From: Ramazzottius varieornatus
Taxonomy: Eukaryota > Tardigrada > Eutardigrada > Parachela > Ramazzottiidae
Assembly (NCBI GenBank): GCA_001949185.1
Contig: BDGG01000022.1
Location: forward strand, 1-64,000
Direction: 5' to 3'
DNA: 64,000 nucleotides
The position numbers were made by a program, and so were the translations under genes. Of this stretch, positions 11,801-23,800 are shown in pieces; position 1 is the first letter of the stretch; every line of letters starts with the position of its first letter. The notes below the pieces were generated by a model. The model was not told the DNA's origin, did not search any database, and saw only the letters and a program-made list of their open reading frames with translations.

Positions 11801-14800
11801 ACTTGAGGAAATGGGCAAAGCGGCAAAAGTTTTTTTTGGAGCGGCGCATATTTTTAGCCAATAACACTGCGAATATGCGTCACTTTTAAGGATCGAATTT
11901 TGTCTACCGAGCTGTTGAAGCCCGATGAGCTAAGCTGGAAGCAGCTTCTTGCAGTCATGCTGGGTATTTGGCCTTGATGGATGAGGAAACTTGTCGGAAT
12001 GGAGCGAGGGAGGTGTGTTGTTGTAGCGCTTCAGGGGAATGCAGGGAATTTGCAAAGTGACAAACTGTGACAGTTGTCTTCCTCGTTGACTGCAATAGCG
12101 TTGGGCCAAGGGAAAGTCTTCGTAAGTACGTTAATTGGAATTGGAGATGTGGGCTGACGGGGGCTGGAGGGATGAAGAAGGGGATAAGACGATGGACGTT
12201 TGAGATTTCATCGACTATCGATTTGCCCTATTTAGCTCCACGATAGGCTTTGTGAGCAGTTGTGGAGTAGCGGCTGTTGAACGGTCATGCCTGACTGACT
12301 TTGACTAGCTTGACGTTGTTCCCCCTACGTGGATCGAGCTTCCTGGTCGAACGGAGAACTCGTCCAATATTCTGTCGACGAAGAACCTCTGCCGCGTGAA
12401 CGACACGGAATTACACAATATATTACCCAGAAAGTCTTCGCCGATCTCTGTAGAGATTCGCGGCTGAGAATTCGTACACTTTAACTGAAATCTCAAATTT
12501 GAAGAGCCGTACAGTTGTCAGCTTTAACTGAAGTTGAATATACACAATAATGTCTGTTGGACAAAGAGTGATATTTGTGCTTGTCTGTTGCAGTGGTGGA
12601 TTCTCAGCGAGTGACGATCAAGGTGCAAGACGACAACGACACTCCTCCGCACTTCATCAACGCCCCGCGTCCCTTCCAAGCCGTGGTGCCCATCAACGCC
12701 CCCGAGAACAGCCCTGTCTTCCGCTTGGAAGCCATCGACCCCGACGCCAACGCGCTTCTGCGCTACAAGCTGACCAGGGACCAGTCCGACGGGCGCTTCG
12801 TCGTCGACGAAGTGACGGGCGACATTCGGACCAAGGGCAAAGCCGACATTGTCCAGGATCGCGAGTACGTCATCTATGTCCGCGCCGAGGACCGCCATGG
12901 CCACAACCAGTTCACCGAGGAGGAAAGAGTCTCGATTGTCGGGGGAAGACGACCGCCTCAGTTCTATGAACAGCAGTATGTCGTCAACGTCCCCGAAAAC
13001 AAGGCTCCCAAAAGCAGGTAAAAATTGGCCAAACAGAATCGACGCTCGGCAATCAAAGGCGACAAGATTTCATTCCAGATGGCGCACCCTGGCAGCCAAT
13101 GACACTGCAGACGTGCGCCACTGGCAAAGTCGATCTTCCCCAGTTTGTTTGCCGAGCTCGCAAAGATAGATTGAAAAAGTATGTTCGATCAATGGTTAGA
13201 AAGAAAACTAGAAAGATGAGTAAAGGATATTAAAACGTGAGAATGTTTTTTGGTTTGGAAACTTCAATTGTGCCGGCTGTTTTTATCGCGACATCATGAG
13301 ACAATTGCGTTACCGGAACAGCGGGGTAGAAAAATGATAGGTAATAATTGAGGCGATGATTAATTCATTCGACAACGTCGGCTGTGATGTCTATTGGTGG
13401 CTCTCGTATTGATTAACGTCGAAAGTGTTGTGTGGGCGATAAAGCGACGGTGGAAAGAATACGGAGCACAGTAGCTGACAGATGAGGAAGGTGAGCTTTA
13501 AGTGGAATGACAAGCTATAATGGCCAGCAGACACAAGTCACAAGATGGAAAAGGTCCGTCAAAAGCTAGACGATGAGCTACGACTGTCATTAATACCTCA
13601 ACTTGACTTCACAAGAAGAAAAAACGAAACGAAGTTGAGAGGTGAGACTTGAGCAGACTTGTCCGTGAATGGCTTGGATGAGCTTTCCCGAGCTGGTCTA
13701 TTATCACACGCAACAATGACCTGTCAAACATTCGAGCGAGTCTACCATCTTTCATGGAGTACTCACTCATCAAAAGCCGGTAGAAAAAAAGAATGAAATT
13801 GCAAACTTGAGAAGGAGAGATTTTGGACTAATTTGAATGTGTGTGGTTTCGTTGCAGTATCATTTCGGTACGAGCCCGCAGTTTTGCCGAGAAACAAATT
13901 CAGTACTTTCTGGACAATGACGACTCGAGCATGTTCAAGATCGAAGCCAAGTCGGGGGACATTACGCTGGAGAAGCCGCTAGACTATGACGACCCACGGC
14001 AGCCCAAGTCGTACCTGCTGACGCTGGTGGCCAAAGAGAGCGGCGGCATGAGCACTTCCGTCCGCCTGACCATCAACGTCAAGGACGTCAATGACAACGC
14101 CCCCAAGTTTACCCTCCCCATCTACCAGGAATGGGTCAACGAGGACATCTCTACCGAAACCAGCATCACTTCCGGTACCACCACTTTTCATTTATTCTTT
14201 GATATCGAGCCTGAGGAAAGATTGTTTTTCCAAGTGGCGCATTGTCTTGACCAGTAACCCTGAAGAAGTGCGCCACTCGTAACTGGGAATTTTTCGAGTT
14301 TTTTTGTTTACGGAGCTGATGTCATCTTCGAGTTTTCCCTGCAGTGACGGCTCTGGATCCGGACGAAGGCGATAACGGCGACGTGGTCTACTCCCTCAAT
14401 GATCCAACCTTCACCATCCGCAAAGTGGGGAACGCCGGAGTGATCTACGCAGCGAAGCGATTAGATGCCGATCGCGTCAAGCAATACGAAGTACTGGTGA
14501 CAGCCACGGACCGCGGGACGCCCGTCCGCTCTTCGACCAGCACCGTCCGTATCTTCACCTTCAACACCAACGACGAAGTGCCCACCTTCAGCCAGATGGT
14601 CTACACGGCCAGTCTGGAGGAGAACGCCCAGCCCAACGCCGTGGTGGCCACCGTCTACGCTACTGACATCGATGGGGACATGGTCACGTATGGGTTTGTG
14701 GGGACCGGCACGGCGGTGGGACAGTTCGTCATCGACAAAGACACCGGTATTTGAACCTGCAGTCCAATTACGCTGTGCGGACGGTTAATGAGGTTTCGTC

Positions 14801-17800
14801 TGTTTGTTGTAGGGGTGATCCAATTGTGGAATCAACCGGTGAGACTGGACCAGGACAAGTACGAACTGAACGTGACGGCCAGCGATGATGGCTCGTGTTG
14901 TAAGGGCCATACCAGCGGCATGAGACATACCAGCACGGCCTTGGTTATTGTCTCCGTCACCGATGTAAATGACAACAAGCCGGTCTTTACCAATTGCTCG
15001 GAATACGAACGCAAGCGACCCACCGTCATGGAAGAGCAACCTCAAGGCACATACGTCACCACGGTAAACATTCAAACTAGCTTAGATACACCTGCATACT
15101 GTTGGCCGGACAGTCCTCATTAAATCGGAGTATGCAGGAAGATGCAAAAGTCAGCATAAGCACCTGCATACTGTCAGCCTGTTGGTACCCGTTATACCGG
15201 AGTATGCAGGTGACTGCAGAGTCGGCGTTTTGCTTCGTGGGACGGAAGAGTGGAACAATAGATGCAAAAAATAATTACCAGTGCTTTTCCAGGTTCATGC
15301 CATCGATCAAGATTCGGGGATGAACGGGAAAGTCACCTACGAAATCGAGAAGGACTTTCAGCAAGCGCAGCGCTTCGATATTGATGCCGAGTCGGGTGTC
15401 ATCACGACCAGAGGGCGCTTCGATCGTGAAAGCAGTCGCTACGTCTCGGTTACCGTCATCGCCAAGGACAGCGGCATCAGGCCGCTGATCGGCATATGCT
15501 CGTTCCAGGTGGAGCTGCTGGACGAGAACGACAATCCACCAGTCTTTGAGCGAACTCAGTACGACGCAGCCTGTCAAGAAGTGCCGTGGATTCTAATAAC
15601 ATGACTGTTTTGGTCGTAGATACGAAACGACGGTCAGACAGGACAGGAAGAAAGGTCCGGTCATTGCAGTCATCGCCACGGACGCCGACGCGGGAAGAAA
15701 CGCCGAGATTGAGTACTCGCTGGACCCCAGTGAAATCATGTCGCAGAAGCTCTTTGGCATTGACAAAGACACCGGCTGGATTTACCTCAAAGAATCCTTG
15801 CCGGCTTCGCCTCGACAGTACGACATGGTGGCTATTGCCAGTGATAAAGGTACACAGCTGAATAACATACTTTGAAAAAGTCCGATCATCTTAAAGGTTA
15901 CAAAAAAATGTAGAAAAAACACTCGTCAGGAAAACTAGTAGAGGCGTTTTTCCCAAGTGGCGCACACTCCATACTACGAACACTGTGACGGTGCGCCACT
16001 TGGAAACACAAACAAACCCGACAAGATCGTTGCTAAGTGGCGCACGCTTTCAGTGATTAACACTGGGAACGTGCGCCACTTTGGAAAACGATCTTGTCAA
16101 ATTTGTTTGCCGAGGTCCTACATATTGGCATACAGTTTGGGAAATGTTAGAAACATTCAGTAATCGTTTGGGATGTGTAGGTGAGCGTTCGTTGAGTGGA
16201 AGAGTGCCGGTGACGATTCGCATCACGGACGTGTCCAGTCGTCCGCCAAAGTGGGTGCAAGCGCCCAAGTCCATCGCCATCAACGAGACGATCCAACGCA
16301 ACTACGTCGTCACCACCCTCAAGGCCATCTCCGAAATCCCCTCCAACAAGCGCATCTTCTACGAACTGCTCAACGGCAACACCCTCGATAGAAACAAGGA
16401 CCAGCACTTTTTGCTGACTCGCAGGAAGGACGACAAGGGTGACGACATTGCCGAACTGGTCGTCTACAAGCCGCTGGACTACGAGACTACGCCCAAGTAC
16501 AACTTGACCATCCAGGCCAAGAACGATCTGGAGCCACAGCTGGATGAAACCATCAATGTCGTCGTCGAAGTCATCGATCAAAATGACGAAGTGCCGCTCT
16601 TTGAACGAAGCCCGGTGTTGAGTATCCTGGAAGACGAACCGGCCAGAACCATCGTCGGACAAGTCAAAGCCAAGGACAGCGATATCGACGCTAGGTTCCG
16701 GTTGGTACCTCCAGACTGTAGCTTACGATCTGAAGAAATACGTTGGAATAAACAATATAATGAAAAGAAATAGTCTCAGTGACGGTAAACAAACTCAACA
16801 AGATCGTTTTATCAAGTGGCGCACGCTACTAGGTAGTAACACTGGAGACGTGCGCCGCTTGAAGTAATCGATCTTGTACGTTTCGTTTGCCGACCTTTCA
16901 GTTGCAAGAAATAAAGCCTCAATATTTTGACAGGACCATCACGTACGCCATCGATCCGGAGAACGGCAACGGCGACTGGAAACATTTCGACATTGACCCG
17001 AAGGACGGGACGATCCGTTCAAAAAGCAGCTTTGATCGCGAGCACAAGTCCAAGTACACGCTGGCCGTCATCAGCAATGACGGCCATCCCTCGGCCATCC
17101 CCAACATTCAAGGGCCCAACAAGAACCAAATCTACGTCCGCATAGAGATCGGCGACAAGAACGACAACGTGCCCTTCTTCGAACAGCCGCTTTACGAAGC
17201 TTCCGTCCAGGAAAGCGCTCCTGTCGGTCATACCATCATGCAGGTACGTACTGTATACTGTATTCCGCCTGCAGCGAAGGCTGTATTGAGGTTCTTGTCG
17301 TTACAGGTGCTAGCCAAGGATAAGGACGAGCTGAACAACCTCCGTTACCAGATCACTCGTGGTAACGTCGGTGGTGTCTTTGCCGTGCAGCCATCGACTG
17401 GCGTGGTGTATTTGAACGGCGAGCTGGACTATGAGACGTTGAGAGACTACAATTTGGTCTTGGTGGTCTCTGATGGCGCTCACCAGAACGAGACGCATCT
17501 TCACATCGTCGTCCAGGATGTCAACGATATCGCCCCACAGTTTACCAGCAAGGTACCTTGGTCAATTCTTTTCATGACGAACTACACTTTGAAAACCTTG
17601 GTGGCCGTTCTTAGGTTTACACGGCGTCGTTGATGGAAGAAGATGCTAGTGGCTTACCGAAGGAACTGTCCTTCACACCGGCCATCAACGCCGTGGACGG
17701 GGATAGTGCGCGCAACGACCCCATTCGCTACTCGTTAGTCGGACAGGGCGTGGGCGATGTCTTCGTCATTCCTGACGATCGATACCCCAAGATTCTCGTC

Positions 17801-20800
17801 ACCAAGCCATTGGACCGCGATCCACCCAAGGGTGACCCCGTCTGGACCTTCACCATCCTGGCTAAAGATGAAGACGGCAAAGGCTTGACAGGTAGTACCA
17901 ATAATATCGGCGAATTAGCTAAACATGATTGTCTTTCCAAGTGGCGCACCTCTCAAGCCAATATCACCGAGAGCGTGCGCCACTTGGGAGACAGCAAAGC
18001 CAAATTACTGAGATTTAATCTGTGGTTTTCTTTTGGCAGGTTATGCCGACGTGAAGGTGAACTTGATCGACATCAACGACAACGACCCGCTGTTCCCGGC
18101 AGTTAAGACCATGGGTGGCGTGCGGGAGAACTCGCCGGTGGGTACTCGAGTCATGACGATGTCGGCCATTGACTATGACGACCCTTCGGCCGACCGCAAT
18201 GCCGTGGTCCGCTACGACATTCTTCGTAACGTTATGGGCGATAATGGGCAGCCCATCTTTGAGATTGACGCCGAGAGTGGCGTCATCAAGACGGCTTGGG
18301 CTGGTCTCGATCGCGAAAGGGTGCCCTCGTACTCTATCGTGGTCAGAGCGACGGATGGAGGAGCCAGAACGGGTACCGGAACAGCCAGCATCGAACTACA
18401 GGTATGCAACCACATTACACAGCTGGGAACGAGTACACAGATTCGATCGTTTGCCTAAATGGAGCACGCTTCGGCCAGTTACACTGTAAAGGCGCGCCAC
18501 GTGAAGAAACAAGCACACTGGGCAAAATTGTTTTTCCCAAGCGGCGCACTCTATCATTGTTAAAGACCGAAAGTATGCGCCACTTGGGGAAGATGATCTG
18601 GTCAATTTTGCTGATGTCGACGTTCATTCCTTTTGCGGCTGGTCGCTTGTGGGATCGGACTTGAGGGATAGATTGTATTGCGGGTATGTTGTAGGACGAG
18701 AACGATTCGCCACCCAAGTTTCAGCGGAAGCTGTACACGCAGTCCATCGACGAGACACCGGGTTCCATCCTTCCCGACAATTCGGTGCTAGACGTGGGCG
18801 TTAACGACGCCGACATCACCAATAACTTTGTCTACGGCATTGTCCAGCCCTGCGCGGCCGACGAGTACGGCTGCGAACACTTTTACATGAACGCCAACCG
18901 CGATGGCTCCGGCTCCCTCTTCGTCCTGAAGCCACTGGTAGGAACTGTCCATCTTCGGTTTGGTCAGGTGGGCAGATGACCTGAAGTCGGGGTTTTGGTT
19001 GCAGGACTTTGAAAACGAGCGGGATAGAGCCGGCTTCAAGTTCCGAATCTTTGTCAATGATCAGGGTGACTTGTCCCGCCCCAAGGACACGGCACAAGTC
19101 CACATTACCCTCAATGACATTAACGACAACCCGCCCAAGTTCGAAAAGCACTCCATCCGTGTTCAGGTAAACGCTTAGCCTGGTGCTGTATGTTGCTGTA
19201 CCAAGCATAGACGTCTACCTTTTGAACAATTCAATGCTGTCACATTAGTAGTGGTCTCTAATGCGTAGAAAAAAGGCTGAATTGGCTGATGAGTTTGATC
19301 AATACTAGTCTTGTCAAGTTGAACAAGAAGACAGTGGCGGTGTAAAACTATAGTATAATGTCGAAAACTACAGGATAACGGTTTTTTGGTGGATGGTGGT
19401 AGGTGTTGGAAGATGTGGCAGTTGGGCATGAGCTGGCCAAATTTAAGGCAACCGACGCTGATAACGACGGCAAGTCGCAAGTCCACTACCGTATCAAACG
19501 CTCAACGGACCCCGGCCGACAGTTCACCATCGGTCCCGACGGCATTGTTAAGGTAGAGGGACTGCACATTAAAGAGAAGTGGTTGTGTAGATTGATCATG
19601 TGAGGTGTTTTGCAGGTGCAACAACCGTTAGATCGGGAGAAGACGGAGACGCATTACATTGAGATCTTGGCCGTGGATGACGGGTCGCCGCGTCTGACAG
19701 CCACCGCCACCTTGACCGCCCACCTGTTGGACGTCAACGACAACCCACCGCGCTTCGCTCAAGACTACAACCCCGTCATCTTTGAGAACGAACCACCCGA
19801 ACAGTTGATTGCTGAATTGAGCGCCGTCGACCCCGATAGCGGCGTCAACCATGGCGGACCTTTCACCTTCTCCCTCCCCAACCCCGATCGAAATCCCACT
19901 TTCGAACACTTCCGGCTGGTACGTACTGTCCCGGTACTTGCATGACGCGACCATTCGGCCAAATGGAAGTTTGAAAAAGAAACTGGACAAGATCGTTCTC
20001 AGAAGTGGCGCACGTTTCGGCCTTACTGGCTGCAAACGTGCGCTAGTTTGGAAAACAGTTGTGTTGCCTTTCCAAGTGGCGCGAGGCTTTCCTGTTATGC
20101 GCTGTGAAAGTGCGCCACTTGCAAATACGATCCAGTCGAGGTGTTTGGCCTAGGTTTCAAATGTTTCGTTGTTTCTGCAGGTGCCGAAGCAGGCAGGCGG
20201 AGCCAATGGCAATGGCTCGGCCTTGGTCTACTCTAAGCAGAGCTTTGACAGGGAGGACCGAAAGTATTATTACGTACCTATCATCATCGAAGACGTCGGC
20301 GGATTATCGGGTAAAGTTTCAATTCAATACAAAGAGAATGCTAGTGGATATCAATAACATCCTTCCTTTGGTGGGTTTGTAGGAACGAGTACGTTAACGG
20401 TGACGATCGGTGATCGCAACGACAATGAGATGTTCCCCGGGACGAAGGAGATTTTTGTCTACAACTACATGGACAAGATGCACAATGCGCAGATTGGGCG
20501 CGTGCATGTGGAGGACAAGGATGACTGGGACTTAGATGACAAGACCTTCGCTTGGACGCCCGACAGCCAGCCCGACCCGGCCTTCGAGCTGAACGCCGCC
20601 ACCGGCATGATCACCATGAAGCGCGGCGCTCGACAGGGCCAGCACCGCTTCTCTGTCGACGTGGAAGACCGACAATTCCACCAGAAAGTCACATCGACCG
20701 TCCTGGTCAATGTCTTGACTATCAGCGAGGAAGCCGTCCAAAAGTCAGGCTCCATCCGCCTCACAGGTACTCACTTCCAATCAACGATTTCTTCAAATGA

Positions 20801-23800
20801 GAATTATCTGATAATTATTGATAATTAGCCAGGTTCAGTCTAGAGTTGGGGTTCGAGGAAATATTCCATATCCGTTTTCTTGCAGGGATAAGCGCCGAAG
20901 AGTTCATCCAGGTGGGTGCGGACGGCAAGTCCAAGTACGAGCAGTTCAAGGCCCTGATCAAGGAGTTGACGGGTGCGCGGGAAGTGGAAATCTTCTCGGT
21001 GATCTCTCCCGATCGCGTCAAGCCACCCGTCACCGACATCCGCTACGCTGCTCACGGCTCGCCCTACTACTCGCCCGTCCTCCTTGACGGCCTTATGGAG
21101 CTCAACCGCGATGAGCTCGAGTCCAGGCTGGGTGTCACCGTGGATATGGTCCCCATTACCTTCTGCTCCGACGACGTCTGTGAAGAGGTGCGAAGCGTAT
21201 GGAGCTGTAGAGAAACAGAAAGCCTTTCCACAGTTTGGTTTACCGTCCTACCGAATATGTTTGTCCCTTCAGGTGGCGCACCTGGTCACCCTTATTAGCC
21301 GACAGCGTGCGCCACTTGGGATAACCGATGCTGTCGAGTTCGTTTGTTTTATCAAGTGGCGCACGTTGTTATTGTTATTATCTGGACGCGTGCGCCACTC
21401 GGAAAGAATGATCTTGTTTGAATGTCCCAGACCATTTTGGATTTTCGTAGGGTTGTGTAACGCTGCATTCGGTTCCGTTAGACGATGTGTCTTCCCTAGT
21501 CAACGCTAACCAGACGGCGCTGCTGAGCGTCAACATCAAGCATGAGCGGAAGTGTGTTTGCAAGGGTCGCGACTTCCGGGAGGCGGCATCGTGCGCTACG
21601 ATGACGTGCTACAACGGTGGTATCTGTCGGGACGACTGGGAACCACACCCCTACTGCGAATGTCCCGAAGGCTATGACGGACCCAGCTGCCAAAAGACGA
21701 CGCGAACATTCCGGGAAAACGGGTAAGGGCAACTGGCTAGACTGTAATGCAGGCAGGATTTGTAGGGTGTCGCTGTTCCATCTTCCAAAAACTGCTGCAA
21801 CGCCGTCGACCTGGCACCACTGTAACACGTTCTTAAAGCTCAATATAACAAGAAAAGGTTGATAAATTGACAAAGTAGGAGGAGACGAAGGGGGAAATGG
21901 TTGCTGGTGGACAAACAGTCCACCCACGAGTGCCTCCTGCACTGACAGACTGTGATATTCTTGCACGAAACAATGCTAAGAGCAGTGATTGACGCTGGAA
22001 GTAACCGACAAGTACCAGTGACTGAAGTGTGGAAGAATACTAGGTTGGAATACAGGCGGTGAAACTGGGTTTGACATTTGAGCTCAGCCTCAAACGGCTG
22101 TTGGGTCTGCCTTCTAACAACTGCCAACTTTGGACTTTGGGCTGAAGACACTGCTTGCTGTTGATGTCAAGTGCAGATGTAGTAAATCAATCAGGATGCT
22201 GTTCTTGAGCTGTCGTTGAGCTGTTCTTTCTTGCAGGTTTGCCTGGTTCCCGACGTTGGAACAATGTCTGGATTCACATTTGAGTCTAGAGTTCATGACG
22301 GAAGCCAAGGAAGGCTTGCTGCTGTACAATGGGCCCATCGGACCGCAGCGGCCCGACAGCCGCTCGGACTTTGTGGCTGTCGACCTCTACAACGGGCGAC
22401 CGCGGGTCCACATTGACTTGGGTGTGGGAGCACCGCTGGTTCTGGAGGTGGCCACCAAACGAAGCTTGAGCGATGGCTCCTGGCATCGTCTGGACGTCTA
22501 CTGGTCCAGCCAGAATGTCCGTATCGTGGTGGACTGGTGCAAAGAATCCAACATCACCGACCCGGACGAAGGTAATGACATACGGGAACTTGGCCAACAA
22601 ACTCGGCAAGATTACTTTCCCAACTGGCGCACGTCGGCAGTGTTGCTGGCTAGTAGTGTGCGCTACTCAGAAAAGCAATCTTGTCGGTGTTGTTTGCCTT
22701 AGTCTTGCTTGATATTCTTAGCTTCCGGTCATCCTTCTGAATATTGTGTTGGTAGCGCGTCCGTTGACATGGTTTGTTGTTGTTGATTGTAGGTCGTTTT
22801 CCAGTGAACGATCTGTCGACATGCGAAGCCCGCGGAAGCACGCTGGGTTTCCAGACGGGCCTCAATGTTCACCAGCCAACGCAGATCGGTGGTGTCAACG
22901 GCAAGACGGGCTCAGCTGGAGGATTCACACCCCGAAGCTTCGTGGGCTGCATCAAGGAAGTCATCTTCAACGGCAACATGTACGACATGGCTTCCACCGG
23001 CTATGCCAAGGACTCGACGGTACGTATTCGTCTACCACATTCTCCCATGTAGCACGTATGTCATGTCATGTCAGGTCATATTTGATAAGTAATGTGTTAT
23101 GATTGTAGATTGGCTGCGCGCCTTCGGACGAGCAGTGTGGTTCCAACGAGTTGTCGTCCGTCAACAGTCGCTGCATCAACGGCCAATGCATCGGCACCTA
23201 CTACACCTTCCACTGCGAATGCTATCCCGGCTTCCGAGGAGAATCGTGTAATTTCCGGACTAAGGAAAAGTCCTTTGAGCGCAGGAGCTTCATGCGCTTG
23301 GAGCTGGCCTTCGAGACCAACGACTACCTCAGCTCCTTACAGCTCATGTTCAGAACGAGAAAAGCCTTTGGCCAGATCTTTGCCGCCACAAGTTTGGGCG
23401 GAGGAGAGTATCTCATTTTGGAGATTAGAAACCATACGCTGCATTTCCGTTATGACTTGAACCCCAACAAGAACGAGGTTCGTATCACGAAAAGAAGAGC
23501 AATTTGGACAAGGAGTTAAGTGAGACATGCCCTTTGTGTTTGTAGGAATATATTCTGACCTTGAAAGAATACGCAGTGGACGATGGGCGCTGGCACACGG
23601 TCAGAGTGTACCGCTATGGAGCGGACGCCGTCATGACCATCGATGGAGGCGATGGACGACGCTATGGCGAGCTGATAAGTCCCCTATCGGCCACTCATCG
23701 CAAGATGCACCTACAAAAGGAAGCTACCATCGGAGCTCGAGTCCAAGAACGTGGAACGGCCGAGTTTGAAGTCGTCTTTGACTTTGAAGGGTACGTTGAT

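Larger units (their letters stand above)
9719..12593. other. CadN intron 2 (2.9 kb), the longest intron in the window
   Basis: It separates the first cadherin-repeat exon from the second. It holds a family D foldback, a lone family A arm (about 10098-10112) and a two-hairpin family A copy (11751-11912). Open frames inside (for example 9965-10486 and 10802-11155, minus strand) look non-coding. A size like this often means regulatory content, but no specific element could be recognised. Confidence 0.6.
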